Assembly: GCA_013339895.1 (NCBI GenBank)
Contig: JABACO010000004.1
Span: 11,655,723-11,719,722 of the forward strand
Direction: 5' to 3'
Source: Ephydatia muelleri
Lineage: Eukaryota; Porifera; Demospongiae; Spongillida; Spongillidae
Length of the DNA: 64,000 nt
The translations under genes and the position numbers were made by a program. Shown here one piece after another: positions 35,801-47,520 of this stretch; position 1 is the stretch's first letter; each line of letters begins with the position of its first letter. The notes under the pieces were generated by a model. It had not been told where the DNA came from and did not search any database. It worked only from the letters and a program-made list of their open reading frames with translations.

Positions 35801-38800
35801 TGTATTGACAACTTCATTTGGTTATTACGATTTTAAAACTGTAGTTATTGTATAAATATGTTTTGGACAGTACAGTGAAATCTGAGAATAAATTGCTAGA
35901 GAAATTGGTATAATTAATCAATCCGGTGTTATGTGACAAGGTTGTGGCATATGAGCACCACAACATCTGTTTGGTACATCCCACACACCGCAACACACTA
36001 GGCATACAACCCATGTCATACCCAATGCCCTAGTTTGGCCCTGAATAAAAGTGAAAAGCACTCCACTCTCCCAGCTACAGTACTATGCAGTAGAGTATTC
36101 GGAGACCAATTCGGAAGTGGAGTTCATTACATATGCCAACCTAACACAGCTAACGTACTTGTAGTAGTCCCTGAGGTTCACACTGGTACAGTACTCTGCA
36201 AACCAATATAAGAACGTAAACCAACCTCCAACAGTCTTTTAACTCTTTAAACGCCAAGTACATAATGCCGACATATACTCACCCATACGTATCTATGTCA
36301 CAATTCATGCAGTGTTGGACTGATAATACGGATCGCTTTGACTACCATTGTTCTTGCATGCTAATGCAATATGGTCCTTGTCATAATCATCTCTGAACAC
36401 ATTTTGGGGCTCAAGTGTATTTTGTGTTTCCATCATAACCTGGCACGTATTGTGCCAACAACTGATACTTTTTATTAACTGGTAAAAGTGAACTGACCTT
36501 TTAAACATAGTTCACTACACAGATGTGGGCTACACATGCTGGTTCTGGGAGCACTGAAGTAATGCATTAGTGAAGTCTTCAGAATAATTGGGTTCTTTGG
36601 CATGTAGAAGAAGCATCATTGCGTTACAAGTAATAACCAATGCAAACATGTACTACATGTATTTATAAGTGCAGCAAGCATATGCATGCATCATGGACTT
36701 GAAAGGAATATAATGAAGGAATGGTTTCTATAGAGCTCTATGAAGTCATCACCATACTTTCAGCACCACCACTGTGATCGTCAGCTATAGTCTGAGGGAA
36801 CCATTATGTGAATTAACCGATCCGGTGTTAATATACGAAGGTTTGGCATATGTTCACCACCACGTCTGGTAGGTACATCCCACACACTAAGCACAGCTCT
36901 CTTCGTATCCGATGCCCTTGTTTGGGCTTGAATAGAAGTGACAAGCATTCCACTCTCCCAGCTACTTACCCTGCAGTAGAGTATTCTGAGACCAATTGAG
37001 AAAGTGGTAAACCAATGCAATCAGCCTTTTAAAAACACAGCTAACGTACTTGTAGTAGTCCACGAGGTTCACACTGGTACAGTACTCTGCAAACCAAATA
37101 TGTCCTTTTACGGTAGAAGTGCAGCAAGCATATGCATGCATCATGGAATTGAAAGAAATATGAAGTAATGGTTTCTCTAGAGTTATATGAAATCATCACC
37201 AATACTTTCAGCACCACCACTGTGACCATCAGTTATGATATAAGGGAACCATTATGTGAAGATTGCAGTACTTGCCATGTTGAGTAACATATATATTTTT
37301 CATACCTACTTGTATAAGATCTACATCATATTGTTGAATCTTCTGATAGAGTAATGGTGCTGTATCTGGAAGACAAACATGAATTGAGATCGTTGAGCTG
37401 TTCTATTCACTGCAGCGGTGGCAGAAGGTATATAATAAGATTGGAGGGGGGGGGGGGGGGGAGCTCCAAAAGTGAGGATAATTGAATTCATTATACAGCA
37501 GGGGGCAGATATAGGCTTTTGTTGATAGTATTTCTCCTGTCCGGCTATGGGGATGGGGGAGTGTAGTAAGAAGCTCCCGATAAGCCCCCAAGACACCCAG
37601 GAATGTTTTGTAAAATCGATGAACATGCTAGTACAAGCAAATATACAGCTGTTTGGTCTGTCTGTTCAAAATACAGATAAATGCACCAGTTTCTGCAATA
37701 AGTTGTACAATTATCTAGACCTGATGTACCTCCTCAACTGTACTGCACTAGCTATGTTAATTTCTTACATTGTATACCAGAGTTCAAATGAAACACTGAT
37801 TCTGTTGGAGTTTTAGTACCTCCTATACTATTGCATTGTGGCCATGCAAGGCTTGCAAGATCTATGGCAGAGCCAGACAGAAATGGATTATTTGAAAGGA
37901 AATAATATAAAGCAATGCTTTCTATAGAGGTAGATGTATTCACCACCAATAGCACCACCACTTTGACCATCAGGGAACAACTGGGTGACGATTGAAGTAT
38001 ACGTGTCATGGTACTGTCATATACTACTGCACTGTAGTAGAGACTCATAGGACATATGTGTTTGTAGCATTGTCGGCAGAGTGTATTGTACTGACAACAT
38101 CATTTGGTTATTACAATTTTAAAATTGCAGTTATTGTATAAATATGTTTTGGACAGTACAGTGAAATCTGAGAATACATTACTAAGGAAATTGGTATAAT
38201 TAATCAATCCGGTGTTATGTGACAAGGTTTTGGCATATGAGCACCACAACATCTGTTTGGTACATCCCACACACCGCAACACACTAGGCATACAACCCAT
38301 GTCATACCCAATGCCCTAGTTTGGCCCTGAATAAAAGTGAATAGCACTCCACTCTCCCAGCTACAGTACTATGCAGTAGAGTATTCGGAGACCAATTCGG
38401 AAGTGGAGTTCATTACAAATGCCAACCTGCTTTTACTAACACAGCTAACATACTTGTAGTAGTCCCTGAGGTTCACACTGGTACAGTACTCTGCAAACCA
38501 ATATAAGAACGTAAACCAACCTCCAACAGTCTTTTAACTCTTTAAACGCCAAGTACATAATGCCGACATATACTCACCCATACGTATCTATGTCACAATT
38601 CATGCAGTGTTGGACTGATAATACAAATCGCTTTCTACCATTGTTCTTGCATGCTAATGCAATATGGTCCTTGTCATAATCATCGTTCAACACATTTTGG
38701 GGCTCAAGTGCATTTTGTGTTTCCATCATAACCTGGCACGTATTGTGCCAAACAACTGATACTTTTTATTAACTGGTAAAAGTGAACTGACCTTTTAAAC

Positions 38801-40985
38801 ATAGTTCACTACACAGATGTGGGTTACACATTCTGGTTCTGGGAGCACTGAAGTAATGCATTAGTGATAGCTTCAGATTAATTGGGTTCTTTGGCAGGTG
38901 GAAGAAGCATCATTGCGTTACAAGTAATAACCAATGCAAACATGTACTACATGTATTTATAAGTGCAGCAAGCATATGCATGCATCATGGACTTGAATAG
39001 AATATAACGAAGGAATGGTTTCTATAGAGCTCTATGAAGTCATCACCATACTGTCAGCACCACCACTGTGATCGTCAGTTATAGTTTGAGGGAACCATTA
39101 TGTGAATTAACCGATCCGGTGTTAATTTACGAGGGTTTGGCATATGTTCACCACCACGTCTGGTAGGTACATCCCACACACTAAGCACAGCTCTCTTCGT
39201 ATCCGATGCCCTTGTTTGGCCCTGAATAGAAGTGATAAGCATTCCACTCTCCCAGCTACTTACCCTGCAGTAGAGTATTCTGAGACCAATTGAGAAAGTT
39301 ACCAATGCAATCAGCCTTTTAAAAAACACAGCTAACGTACTTGTAGTAGTCCACAAGGTTCACACTGGTACAGTACTCTGCAAACCAAATATGTCCTTAT
39401 AAGGTAGAAGTGCAGCAAGCATATGCATACATCATGGAATTGAATGAAATATGATGTAATGGTTTCTATAGAGTTATAAGAAATCATCACCAATACTTTC
39501 AGCACCACCACTGTGACCATCAGTTATGATACAAGGGAACCATTATGTGAAGATTGAAGTACTTTCCATGTTCAGTAACATATATATTTTTCATACCTAC
39601 TTGTATAAGATCTACATCATATTGTTGAATCTTCTGATAGTGTAATGGTGCTGTATCTGGAAGACAAACATGAATTGAGATCGTTGAGCTGTTCTATTCA
39701 CTGCAGCGGTGGCAGAAGGTATATAATAAGATTCGGGGGGGGGGGGGAGGGGGGATGTGAGAATGATTAAATTCATTATACAGCAGGGGGCAGATATAGG
39801 CTTTTGTTGATAGTATTCCTCCTGCCCGGCTATGGGGATGGGGGAGTGTAGTAAGAAGCTCCCGATAAGCCCCCCAGACCCCCTAGAATGTTTTGTAAAA
39901 TTGATGAACATGCTAGTACAAGCAAATATAGCTATTTGGACTGTCAGTTCAAAAGACAGATATATGCAACAGACACACAAGTTTCTGCTATAAGTTGTAC
40001 AATTATCTGGACCTGATGTACCTCCTCAACTGTTCTTCACTAGCTATGTTAAATTGTGTACCAGAGTTCAAATGAAACACTGATTCTGTTGGAGTTTTAG
40101 TACCTCCTATACTATTGCATTGTGGCCATGCAAGGCTTGCAAGATCTATGGCAGAGCCAGACAGAAATGGATTATTTGAAAGGAAATATAAAGCAATGCT
40201 TTCTATAGAGGTAGATGTATTCACCACCAATAGCACCACCACTTTGACCATCAGGGAACAACTGGGTGACGATTGAAGTATAGGTATCATGGTACTGTCA
40301 TATACCTCTGCACTGTAGTAGAGACTCATAGGACATATGTGTTTGTAGCATTGTCTGCAGAGTGTATTGTACTGACAACTTCATTTGGTTATAACGATTT
40401 TAAAATTGCAGTTATTGTATAAATATGTTTTGGACAGTACAGTGATATCTGAGAATACTTTGCTAGAGAAATTAATCAATCCGGTGTTATGTGACAAGGT
40501 TTTGGCATATGAGCACCACAACATCTGTTTGGTACATCCCACACACCGCAACACACTAGGCATACAACCCATGTCATACCCAATGCCCTAGTTTGGCCCT
40601 GAATGAAAGTGAAAAGCATTCCACTCTCCCTGCTACGTACCCTGCAGTAGACTATTCGGAGACCAATTGAGAAAGTGGTATGCCAATGCAATCAGCCTTT
40701 TAAAAACACAGCTAACATACTTATAGTACTCCACGAGGTCCACACTGGTACAGTACTCTGCTAACCCAATATGTCCTTATAAGGTAGAAGTGCAGCAAGC
40801 ATATGCATGCATCATGGAATTAAATGAAATATGATGTAATGGTTTCTATAGAGTTATAAGAAATCATCACCAATACTTTCAGCACCACCACTGTGACCAT
40901 CAGTTATGATATAAGGGAACCATTATGTGAAGATTGAAGTACTTTCCATGTTCAGTAACATATACATTTTTCATACCTACTTGTA

Positions 40986-41395
40986 TAAATCTACATTATG
41001 CAATGCATGAATGGTTTTAACAGTTGTGTGTGGAGACATGTATATCTGTGCACTTGGCGTCCAATGAGCTAACATATGGAGGTAATAGGAAAGAGGAAGA
41101 TGGAATGAATGGGAAGCAGATGGAGGGGAAACTATAATTATAGTATTATGCCATCTTAAGGCAGCCCTGTGTCTACAACCCACTCATGTCCACCATATCT
41201 GTTGATAGAAAATGAAACCTGCAGGTGTTTGAAGAAGCTCTATTGTGTAATGGAATGGTCATGACCTCTTTCTAGATTTCCTTGCCCTAATCATGACATA
41301 GGGATAGATCTATGATGTGTGGCTCTCACAGGCACATTGGTCGACTCCCTAGGGGTCCTGTGTTGTCACTGTAAGTATTTACTTTTTTATGTAGT
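40986..41395. other. 410 bp interrupting the last array unit; no gene
   Basis: Array homology stops after ACTTGTATAA and resumes at about 41396 with the GTTGAATCATCAGATAGTG block. The intervening sequence has no motif that I recognise. Confidence 0.5.
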
Positions 41396-41655
41396 TGTGT
41401 CTGGCTGTTGTTGAATCATCAGATAGTGTAACTGGTGCTGTATCTGGAAGACTAATATGAATTGAGATCGTTGAGCTGTTGTATCAGTGGCATAAAGACG
41501 ATTGGGGGAGGGGGAGTGATAATAATTAAATTCATTATACAGCAGGGGGCGGATACAGGCTTTTGTCCTCTTGTCCGGGTATGGGGATGGGGGAGTGTAG
41601 TATAAGAAGCTCCCCATAAGCCCCCCAGACCCCCAGGAATGTTTTGTAAAATCAA
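41396..41655 (+). repeat. tail of the last array unit
   Basis: Matches the unit segment that contains CTGTATCTGGAAGAC, GAATTGAGATCGTTGAGCTG, a shortened G tract, and GAATGTTTTGTAAAATC. It ends there, so the TM fragment of this unit is missing. Confidence 0.75.
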
Positions 41656-41993
41656 TGAATGATTACATTAAAAATACTACAAAATATCGTAATAGTGAGT
41701 CTTTGGCAGCTGACAATCAATTTTAGGTTAGGCAATTTCTCTGGACAGTTAGCCATTGCAACAATACCATGCATGAAGACCTGCAATTTGTAACGCTTCG
41801 ACCACCATGCACGCCACGTTAACCGGCCTACGGTCAAGCACGTGACAGATGACTAGTGACAATACATTCTAAAATTGATGGACACAGGCGTAGAGCCGCA
41901 ATCGATAACAATTGATCTTTTAATTATGCAATACATGTACCATTTAATGTTAGGTTCGGAGGGGCTGAGCCCCTCAATGCCATTATTGCTGAG

Positions 41994-42065
<72 letters not shown>
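41994..42065. repeat. poly-C tract (72 bp)
   Basis: An uninterrupted run of 72 C, preceded by GGAGGGGCTGAGCCCCTC (itself a hairpin) and followed by TCCTATCCGTCCGCA. The minus strand is a G72 run with strong G-quadruplex potential. Exact length may be unreliable in an assembly. It lies about 570 bp upstream of the intact gene. Confidence 0.9.
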
Positions 42066-42068
<3 letters not shown>

Positions 42069-42567
42069 TATCCGTCCGCACAATGTCATTAGTCATGATG
42101 CTGAAGTGGAAGACCTCTGGTGGTGGATTTTGAAGTGTGTTTCACCGTGGTAGTATAGTGACTAGTTGATCGTTCGCTGTCGAATGTCTGGCCAGCCAGA
42201 TCGTGCAGTCTGATCCCTTTCATTCTCCTTTACAGACATAAAAACTAATGGAACCAAAATGTTTAATGTCATATCACAATAAAACACTCTGATATAGTGC
42301 ACCAGAATTATGGATATTTGGAGCATTAAAGACAATAAATAGAATCAGTGGAATCACAATGAAAAAGTCCCATTATCAACTAAAACGACAACTAAGAGAG
42401 GCGGGAATCCTGTGAGTAACGAATTCTAGAAGTGCAAGAAAAAAGACAAATAAAAAAGGTAACTTTCAGAAACTTTAGTGGGTGCTCATTTCGCCATGTG
42501 CTTCTCTCTACATAGGGGAAACCAATTATGCCTTTGTCCATTGGTCATGAATTACGAACTCCGGATG
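42066..42567. other. upstream region of the beta-helix gene
   Basis: No gene is seen. This is AT-rich sequence lying between the poly-C tract and the CRE/TATA element. Confidence 0.5.
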
Positions 42568-42583
42568 TGACGTCATATAAAAA
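42568..42583 (+). promoter_or_regulatory. CRE site directly followed by a TATA box
   Basis: TGACGTCA (42568-42575, consensus CREB/ATF palindrome) abuts TATAAAAA (42576-42583). With a usual spacing of about 30 bp, transcription would start near 42606-42612 and leave a leader of about 30 nt before the ATG at 42639. This is why I prefer that ATG over the upstream in-frame one at 42528, which lies before the TATA box. Confidence 0.55.
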
Positions 42584-42638
42584 TAAAATATTATTGTATA
42601 ACTTAGTTGCGGTGCGTAAATCACTTCGCGAAACAGTA

Positions 42639-45600
42639 ATGATGATGCATCAGATGTTGTTTGTTTTATTCGTTCTTCGGAGCTATGTGGTCACCGCTAC
42701 CATTCCACCTGGCTATGCTTTACAGGAGCACCTATGCAGCGGACAGCGCGAGTTGAATACGAATCTTGTGTTGAGCGATGGAGAGCATCGCATATCTTCA
42801 GGGCCGCCCTGTCACGTTTCCACAAGAGGCAACATCTCGATAGTGGGGTCTTCGATGAAAAACACCACAGTTCACTGCGAAGGAGAAGGTAGAGTGTTTG
42901 AATTCATTTCCGCACAAACGCTGAGCACGGAGAGAATAACATTCATTAACTGCGGTATACACCTTATATCGATAGAAAACATTCTCATTATGGAATGCAC
43001 ATTTCAGGACAGATCAAACACAACAATATTTGCAGAATCAGTTAATAACAGGAGTAGCATCAAAATTGAATATTGTTTATTCATTAACAACAATGGTTAT
43101 GTTGGAGGTGGTGTGTCATTAGGGAAATCAACTGGTGATGTTAGCATCTCACACTGCACATTTCAGAACAACACTGCTACTTATGGTGGTGGTGTGTCAT
43201 TGCAGTTTTTAAATGGTAATGTTAGCATCTCACACTGCACATTTCAGAACAATGGTGGTGATGGTGGTGGTGTGTCATTGTGGGAATCAACTGGTGATGT
43301 TAGCATCTCACACTGCACATTTCAGAACAACTCTTCTACTTATAATGGTGGTGGTGTGTCATTGCATGGATCAACTGGTGATGTTAGCATCTCACACTGC
43401 ACATTTCAGAACAGCACTTCTACTCATGGTAGTGGTGTGTCATTGTTTTTATCAAATGGTGATGTTAGCATCTCACACTGCACATTTCAGAACAATGGTG
43501 GTGGTGGTGGTGGTGTGTCATTGTGGGAATCAACTGGTGATGTTAGCATCTCACACTGCACATTTCAGAACAACTCTTCTACTTATAATGGTGGTGGTGT
43601 GTCATTGCAGTCTGTAAATGGTAATGCTAGCATCTCACACTGCACATTTCAAAACAACATTGGTATTGTTGGTGGTGGTGTGTGGTTGCTGTTATATGCT
43701 GATGGTGGAGGTGGTGATACTGGCATCACTAACTGCACATTTCAGAACAACAGCGCTATTAATGCTGGTGGAGCTGTGTTTACTTGGGTTACATTGTTGA
43801 ACAATTTTCTGAACATTAATGCGGATGTGGAGCTGATTAGATCAGCTAGAGATGTGAACATAACAAACTGCACATTTCATAACAACAGGGCTACTTATGG
43901 AGGAGCTATTTTTCTTGTCTCAATCAGGTCAACATTGATTAGTGGCTCCACATTTACTAATAATACTGCAATTGGCGGAGCAGCAGTCTATGCCATTAAT
44001 AGATATAATCCTTCTATTAATCATTATCGCTATGAACTACTCTTTACTTTAGAAGCTGAGCCAATTGGCTACCTCATTCTTCAAGGTGTGATGGTTAAAG
44101 ATAACCTCTGCTCATGTAATGACTATGATGAGCTGAGAGGAGGGGCCATTTATTTCAATGGAATGAAGGTGGACATCTTTGGAAGTACCTTCACTGGAAG
44201 TCAGTTTTCATCTAACTCCCCCTTGGGAGCCATTCAAGGAACAAATGGTTTTCTTAACCTTCATGGTAACATCACATTCTCAAATAACACAGGAGTGAAT
44301 GGAGGGGCCATAAGTCTGTCTAACAATGTCCCACTGTACTTCTATGAGGGGTGTGCAGTAGAATTTTCTAGAAATGCAGCAACTGGATTTGGTGGTGCTC
44401 TGTATAATGCTGGGGACAAAGAAAAGGTCATACTGAAAACTTCGAAATTGATTAAGTGCACAATACGCTTGATTAAAGACTGTACCGACTTCTTTTGTGA
44501 CTTTCATACCAACATGTTCTCTATCACCTTTGTTGATAATCATGCACAGCAAGGTGGTCATTCTGTATATGCCACTCCCATTTATAACTGCAATAACTGC
44601 ATTGGGGTTATAGAAAGTGGCGACCTTGTCACTGAGTCTGGCATATGTCCAAACCTGACTAGCTATATCACCACTACCCCTTCCCATAAAGACATCAATG
44701 ACATCCAACTACTCTCTTTTCCAAAGTATGTACACTTATGTGGCTGTAGCAATCCTAACTTGTGCAATGCCACAAATCAGTATCATGGAAAAGTTATCAC
44801 ATATCCTGGCAGAACTGTGAGATTTAATGTTACCTCAGTAGATGAGGGGAATTACCTATCACCAAGTTTTGTTTACACACAAATTGACACTAATGGTATT
44901 ACATCTCCAAAAATAACACTTGGACCTACGCAGAAAGCTCAGTGGATAGGAACAGTATGTGGTACGATGGAGTACCAAATCTATGGACCACAAATGGCTT
45001 CACTTAAACTGCTTCTGTCTAACTATCCCAGTAATACTCCAACAGTTGTTGAGGTCACACTGTTACCATGTGAGCCAGGATTCACATTGATTTCAAATTC
45101 TTCTACTGGTGTGATGGAGTGTAGCTGTTCAGAGTTCTTCACATCATTCAGAGTGGTCTGTGATGCATCAGATGGTACTGTGACAAGAAATAAACCGAAC
45201 TGGATTGGTGTGTACAATAGCACCCATCCAGCACTGGCTTCATCCTGTCCTATGGATTACTGCAATAGTGCCATAGATAAGGTGTCTCTAGCCAGGCCTG
45301 GTGATTTGTGCAATGGAGGCCGTACTGGCATTATTTGTGGTAGCTGCCATGGTAACCATAGTGTGGTCTTTGGTTCTTCCCAATGCACGATTTGCTCAAA
45401 TATGTGGCTGATCACATTTGTGATGTTTGCAGTGCTGGGTGCCTTACTGGTGGCAGCACTGTTCTTCCTCAACTTCACTGTAACACAAGGCACTCTGTAT
45501 GGGCTCATCTTCTATGCCAACATTATTCAGATCAATAGTTCAATATTCTTCCACCAAGCCATTCCATCATTGCAGATTATCGTGTCATTTATTAACCTGG

Positions 45601-46691
45601 ATCTTGGGATCCCCATGTGTTTCTATAATGGTATGGATGATGCTGACAAGGCTGGCCTTCAGTTTGTGTTCCCAGCCTACCTCCTCATCCTCACCTTAAC
45701 AGTCATTGTGATCTGCCACTACTGTCTTCAGCGATCTCCAAACACCTCCACTAGTTCCTGTCTTTATAGATTTCCCATCATAATAGGAGAAAGAGCAGTT
45801 GGAGTTCTCTGTACTCTTATCTACTTGTCATATTACAAATTGCTGAGAACTGTCATTGATATTTTCACATATTCCACAGTCCACCTGCCCAGTGGTGATA
45901 TGAATGTCTGGTTCTATGATGGAAATGTGGAATACCTTCAAGGAAAACATGCTACTTTATTTATAATCGCTGTGATGACATGTACCCTGTTCCTTCTCCC
46001 CTACACCTTTGCCCTCACTTTCATTCCAATTATTGAACGGTACAGTGAACACAACAGACTGTTCAACTATCTCCACAAGTTGGCCAATAAGTTCAAACCA
46101 GCGAATGATGCCCACTATGCCCCCTATAAGGGGGAGTGGCGATGGTGGCTGGGAGCTAGGCTTTGGCTTGTCGTTGTGATGTACAGCTTAAATCCAGTGT
46201 ATAGTTCTGACAATCCATCTCTGCTTCTGTCTATCCAGGCTACCTTGGTGATGTTGTTCATGCTGGTACAAGCAAATATACAGCCATTTGGACAGCCACT
46301 GCAGAAGATGGATAAATGCAACAGACACACTAGTGCCTACAATAAGTTGTACAATTGTCTTGACCTGATGTACCTCCTTAACTATACTGCACTAGCTATG
46401 TCAATGTCATACATTCTAGGTAAGAGTTCAAATGAAACACAAATCAGTGTATCAGTTTTAGTGGGCCTCTATGTCGCCATGTTGTTGGTGACTGTCTTGT
46501 ACCATTTCATTGTGGCCATCCTCAAGGCCTGTAGCACGTACGACCGAGCCAAAGAGAAAATAAATGGAATATTTGAAAGAAAAGATGAAGTAATGGTTCC
46601 TACAGAGCTGGAAGAATCCACAACTTTTACTGTCAGCACCACCACTGTGACAGTCACCAATCATCTGAGAGAACCACTGTGTGAAGATTGA
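42639..46691 (+). CDS. secreted beta-helix ectodomain, multipass membrane protein (intact, single exon)
   Basis: The 1,350-residue protein starts with a signal peptide (MMMHQMLFVLFVLRSYVVTA). A right-handed parallel beta-helix region follows (about residues 60-660), with seven near-identical ISHCTFQN repeats ending in GGGVSL at about 165-350 and looser CTFxNN rungs after that. A Cys-rich juxtamembrane part follows: LCGCSNPNLCN, MEYQIYGPQM near 777, and a GRTGIICGSC...FGSSQCTIC motif near 895-920. About ten hydrophobic segments run from MWLITFVMFAVLGALL (921) to VGLYVAMLLVTVLYHF (about 1290). The cytoplasmic tail is Thr-rich. Many Asn-x-Ser/Thr sites lie outside. The ectodomain probably binds carbohydrate or protein at the cell surface; no function is established. 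Such proteins are often auto-annotated as pmp-like only because of the beta-helix repeats. An in-frame ATG at 42528 would add 37 residues before the signal peptide and is less likely. Confidence 0.85.
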   Translation: MMMHQMLFVLFVLRSYVVTATIPPGYALQEHLCSGQRELNTNLVLSDGEHRISSGPPCHVSTRGNISIVGSSMKNTTVHCEGEGRVFEFISAQTLSTERITFINCGIHLISIENILIMECTFQDRSNTTIFAESVNNRSSIKIEYCLFINNNGYVGGGVSLGKSTGDVSISHCTFQNNTATYGGGVSLQFLNGNVSISHCTFQNNGGDGGGVSLWESTGDVSISHCTFQNNSSTYNGGGVSLHGSTGDVSISHCTFQNSTSTHGSGVSLFLSNGDVSISHCTFQNNGGGGGGVSLWESTGDVSISHCTFQNNSSTYNGGGVSLQSVNGNASISHCTFQNNIGIVGGGVWLLLYADGGGGDTGITNCTFQNNSAINAGGAVFTWVTLLNNFLNINADVELIRSARDVNITNCTFHNNRATYGGAIFLVSIRSTLISGSTFTNNTAIGGAAVYAINRYNPSINHYRYELLFTLEAEPIGYLILQGVMVKDNLCSCNDYDELRGGAIYFNGMKVDIFGSTFTGSQFSSNSPLGAIQGTNGFLNLHGNITFSNNTGVNGGAISLSNNVPLYFYEGCAVEFSRNAATGFGGALYNAGDKEKVILKTSKLIKCTIRLIKDCTDFFCDFHTNMFSITFVDNHAQQGGHSVYATPIYNCNNCIGVIESGDLVTESGICPNLTSYITTTPSHKDINDIQLLSFPKYVHLCGCSNPNLCNATNQYHGKVITYPGRTVRFNVTSVDEGNYLSPSFVYTQIDTNGITSPKITLGPTQKAQWIGTVCGTMEYQIYGPQMASLKLLLSNYPSNTPTVVEVTLLPCEPGFTLISNSSTGVMECSCSEFFTSFRVVCDASDGTVTRNKPNWIGVYNSTHPALASSCPMDYCNSAIDKVSLARPGDLCNGGRTGIICGSCHGNHSVVFGSSQCTICSNMWLITFVMFAVLGALLVAALFFLNFTVTQGTLYGLIFYANIIQINSSIFFHQAIPSLQIIVSFINLDLGIPMCFYNGMDDADKAGLQFVFPAYLLILTLTVIVICHYCLQRSPNTSTSSCLYRFPIIIGERAVGVLCTLIYLSYYKLLRTVIDIFTYSTVHLPSGDMNVWFYDGNVEYLQGKHATLFIIAVMTCTLFLLPYTFALTFIPIIERYSEHNRLFNYLHKLANKFKPANDAHYAPYKGEWRWWLGARLWLVVVMYSLNPVYSSDNPSLLLSIQATLVMLFMLVQANIQPFGQPLQKMDKCNRHTSAYNKLYNCLDLMYLLNYTALAMSMSYILGKSSNETQISVSVLVGLYVAMLLVTVLYHFIVAILKACSTYDRAKEKINGIFERKDEVMVPTELEESTTFTVSTTTVTVTNHLREPLCED
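43095..43720 (+). repeat. coding repeats of about 81 bp in the beta-helix region
   Basis: The core GATGTTAGCATCTCACACTG + CACATTTCAGAACAA recurs at about 43139, 43218, 43298, 43382, 43463 and 43547, with a diverged copy near 43625. The DNA is nearly identical between units, not only the protein. A three-unit block is itself duplicated with a 243-bp offset (43250 and 43493). This indicates recent expansion or gene conversion. Beta-helix rungs tolerate unit gain or loss. Confidence 0.85.
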
Positions 46692-47520
46692 AGAACTTGC
46701 CGTGTTGAATAACATGTAATTTTGCACTGTAGTAGATACACAATTAATGTACGTAGTATTGACGTGTTTGTTTATGCAGGGTTGTCTGCTTAATAGGATA
46801 TAGTACTGACAACTTCATTTGTTTATAGCCACTAGAAATTGCTGTTTTGAAAATATGTATATTCGTAGTGTAAAGTGAAATCTGGGATGATGTAAGTCAT
46901 AGATATGCCAATTGGTGTAACTAATCAAGGTGTAACGCTACAAAGTTCTGGCTTCTGTGCACCATGAAACATTTCTAGTTGGTACATCCCACACACCACA
47001 TTACACTAGGCATACAGCCCACTTCATACCCAATGCAATGCTTGCATGGCAGAACAGTTATGCTTTAACACTCAGGTTTTAAAATACTATAGCCTATTCA
47101 GCTGAGTTTGGTTTGATGACAGCTCTCACCTTTTACGCCTCCAAAATGCCATCTGATGCATTTTGTTATTGTCGATGGATGACCAAGTAACCTTACTGCC
47201 TCTTTAAAAAAATAAATATCTTCCCTATTCTGGGCTTGAATAATGGTGAAATGCATTCCAGTTGCAGTAGTCCTGAGACACCCCCAGCAAAAGTACTCTG
47301 TAGTAGTTCACAGAGGTTCTCACAAGGTACAGTACTCTGCAAACCAATAGCATATATCAACCTGCAACAGTCTTTTAACATATATAGGGTTTTGACCCCT
47401 TATCTCCGCATCCTTGTAGTGACAATCTTCAATCTTTCCCCCTCCCATAACACCTTTCTACTCCTGCTAGTCATGACAACTTCCCTCTTTCCTCTTCCCC
47501 TGCATGGTCATGACTTAGTG
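46692..47520 (+). other. 3' flank of the intact gene, source of array flank sequence
   Basis: Contains TACTGACAACTTCATTTG (46804), GGTACATCCCACACACCACA (46980) and AACAGTCTTTTAAC (47365), all matching parts of each 2.28-kb array unit. No consensus AATAAA lies close to the stop; the first AATAAA is near 47211. No other gene is seen. Confidence 0.7.

Larger units (their letters stand above)
28570..40985 (+). repeat. tandem array, about 2.28-kb unit, built from the 3' end of the beta-helix gene
   Basis: Units start with ATTGTACTGACAAC (or a variant) at 28570, 30850, 33504, 35799, 38084 and 40366, with spacings near 2,280-2,295 bp. The one exception is the unit at 30850, which is cut after about 384 bp by an insertion. 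Each unit holds 3'-flank sequence, two further partial 3' ends (EVMVPTELEE...REPLCED counterparts followed by flank), a poly-G tract and a TM fragment (MLVQANIQLFGLSVQ, LYNYLDLMYLLNCTALAML). None of the fragments is a usable gene; they are repeated pseudogene pieces. The last unit is broken after 40985. Confidence 0.85.

Noticed and set aside
41853..42089. poly-Gly / poly-Pro ORFs over the 72-bp homopolymer
   Set aside because: Homopolymer artefact.
42528..42638. Upstream in-frame ATG as the start of the beta-helix gene
   Set aside because: It lies before the CRE/TATA element and would bury the signal peptide 37 residues inside the protein.
43213..43617. 134-codon ORF in a second frame of the beta-helix gene
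   Set aside because: Shadow of the 81-bp coding repeats, whose period is a multiple of three.
42639..46691. Bacterial polymorphic outer-membrane protein or prokaryotic contamination
   Set aside because: The C-terminal multi-TM domain, the TATA/CRE promoter and the related pseudogenes among eukaryotic repeats indicate a host gene. The similarity is limited to beta-helix rungs.
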